Assembly (NCBI GenBank): GCA_049299895.1
Contig: JBAQYF010000003.1
Span: 1 to 42,047, forward strand
Direction of reading: 5' to 3'
From: CAIYYO01 sp049299895
Lineage (GTDB): Archaea; Altiarchaeota; Altiarchaeia; IMC4; QMZM01
DNA length: 42,047 bases
Under the pieces are notes generated by a model. That model worked only from the letters and a program-made list of their open reading frames with translations. It was not told the origin of the DNA and made no database searches. Made by a program: the position numbers and the translations under genes. Below, one piece after another: positions 41,976 through 42,047 of the stretch; positions within the stretch are counted from its first letter, which is position 1; every line of letters begins with the position of its first letter.

Positions 41976-42047
41976 CTAGTTATGTGCAATATGTGTGTCG
42001 CAGCATATCTTTTAGGAAATCAAAAGAGCATCCATTGACGCTATGAC

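Noticed and set aside
1..42047. CRISPR array, transposase or integrase
   Set aside because: No regularly spaced repeats and no transposase- or integrase-like protein were found in the window.

Overview
The window comes from an archaeon. The evidence is a TFB with zinc ribbon and two cyclin folds, a two-lobed TBP, a Gar1-type H/ACA protein, a CTP-dependent riboflavin kinase with an archaeal HTH, an archaeal-length triosephosphate isomerase, RAD55/KaiC-like ATPases, a TIGR00304 (DUF131) membrane protein and tRNAs without encoded CCA. Coding is dense, with many ATGA overlaps, convergent genes that touch, and some Shine-Dalgarno-like sites. I cannot assign a phylum from this window alone.

Layout. 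1-2600 is accessory: a truncated SpvB/RHS-type secreted protein and an AbiEi/AbiEii toxin-antitoxin pair. 2700-5430 holds a KaiC-like protein with a ruined P-loop, a stand-alone CoaC-like flavoprotein coupled to an unknown membrane-anchored protein, and a membrane HExxH protein. 5425-10440 is a minus-strand information and cofactor block: U32 family protein, an EF-Tu-like protein without a G domain, riboflavin kinase, TFB and Gar1. 10590-12890 is an M42 aminopeptidase operon with three small membrane proteins. 12930-14830 holds a methyltransferase and a circularly permuted ATP-grasp-like enzyme. 14832-15463 is the only long non-coding gap. It contains tRNA-Leu, a degenerate repeat of its 3' end and a GC-rich block of hairpins. 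15464-18540 holds a DUF5661 protein, TBP, the TIGR00304 protein, an intact KaiC-like ATPase, TpiA, tRNA-Gly and tRNA-Gln. 18589-29742 is mostly cell-surface, membrane and metabolic: a three-domain surface protein, a 53-residue zinc-ribbon protein, a site-2-protease-like protein, a CPA2 antiporter, a TPR protein, a gamma-carbonic-anhydrase-like protein, UbiA, alpha-glucan phosphorylase, a CYTH protein and a lipoprotein.

The most notable system is the minus-strand operon 38886-29759, ten genes with almost no gaps. Four of them (GmhA, HddA, GmhB and an HddC-like nucleotidyltransferase) would take sedoheptulose 7-phosphate to an NDP-, probably GDP-, heptose. A transaldolase-family gene in the same operon could supply the C7 precursor. 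An epimerase/dehydratase, an SDR and a Gfo/Idh/MocA oxidoreductase could tailor the sugar, and an ALG5-like GT2 plus a large polytopic GT-C-like protein could pass it through a lipid carrier to surface glycans. A divergent uvrA follows, and after it comes an unusual three-arm palindrome.

Functions are inferred by reading the translated sequence and recalling family motifs. No search, alignment or folding was run.
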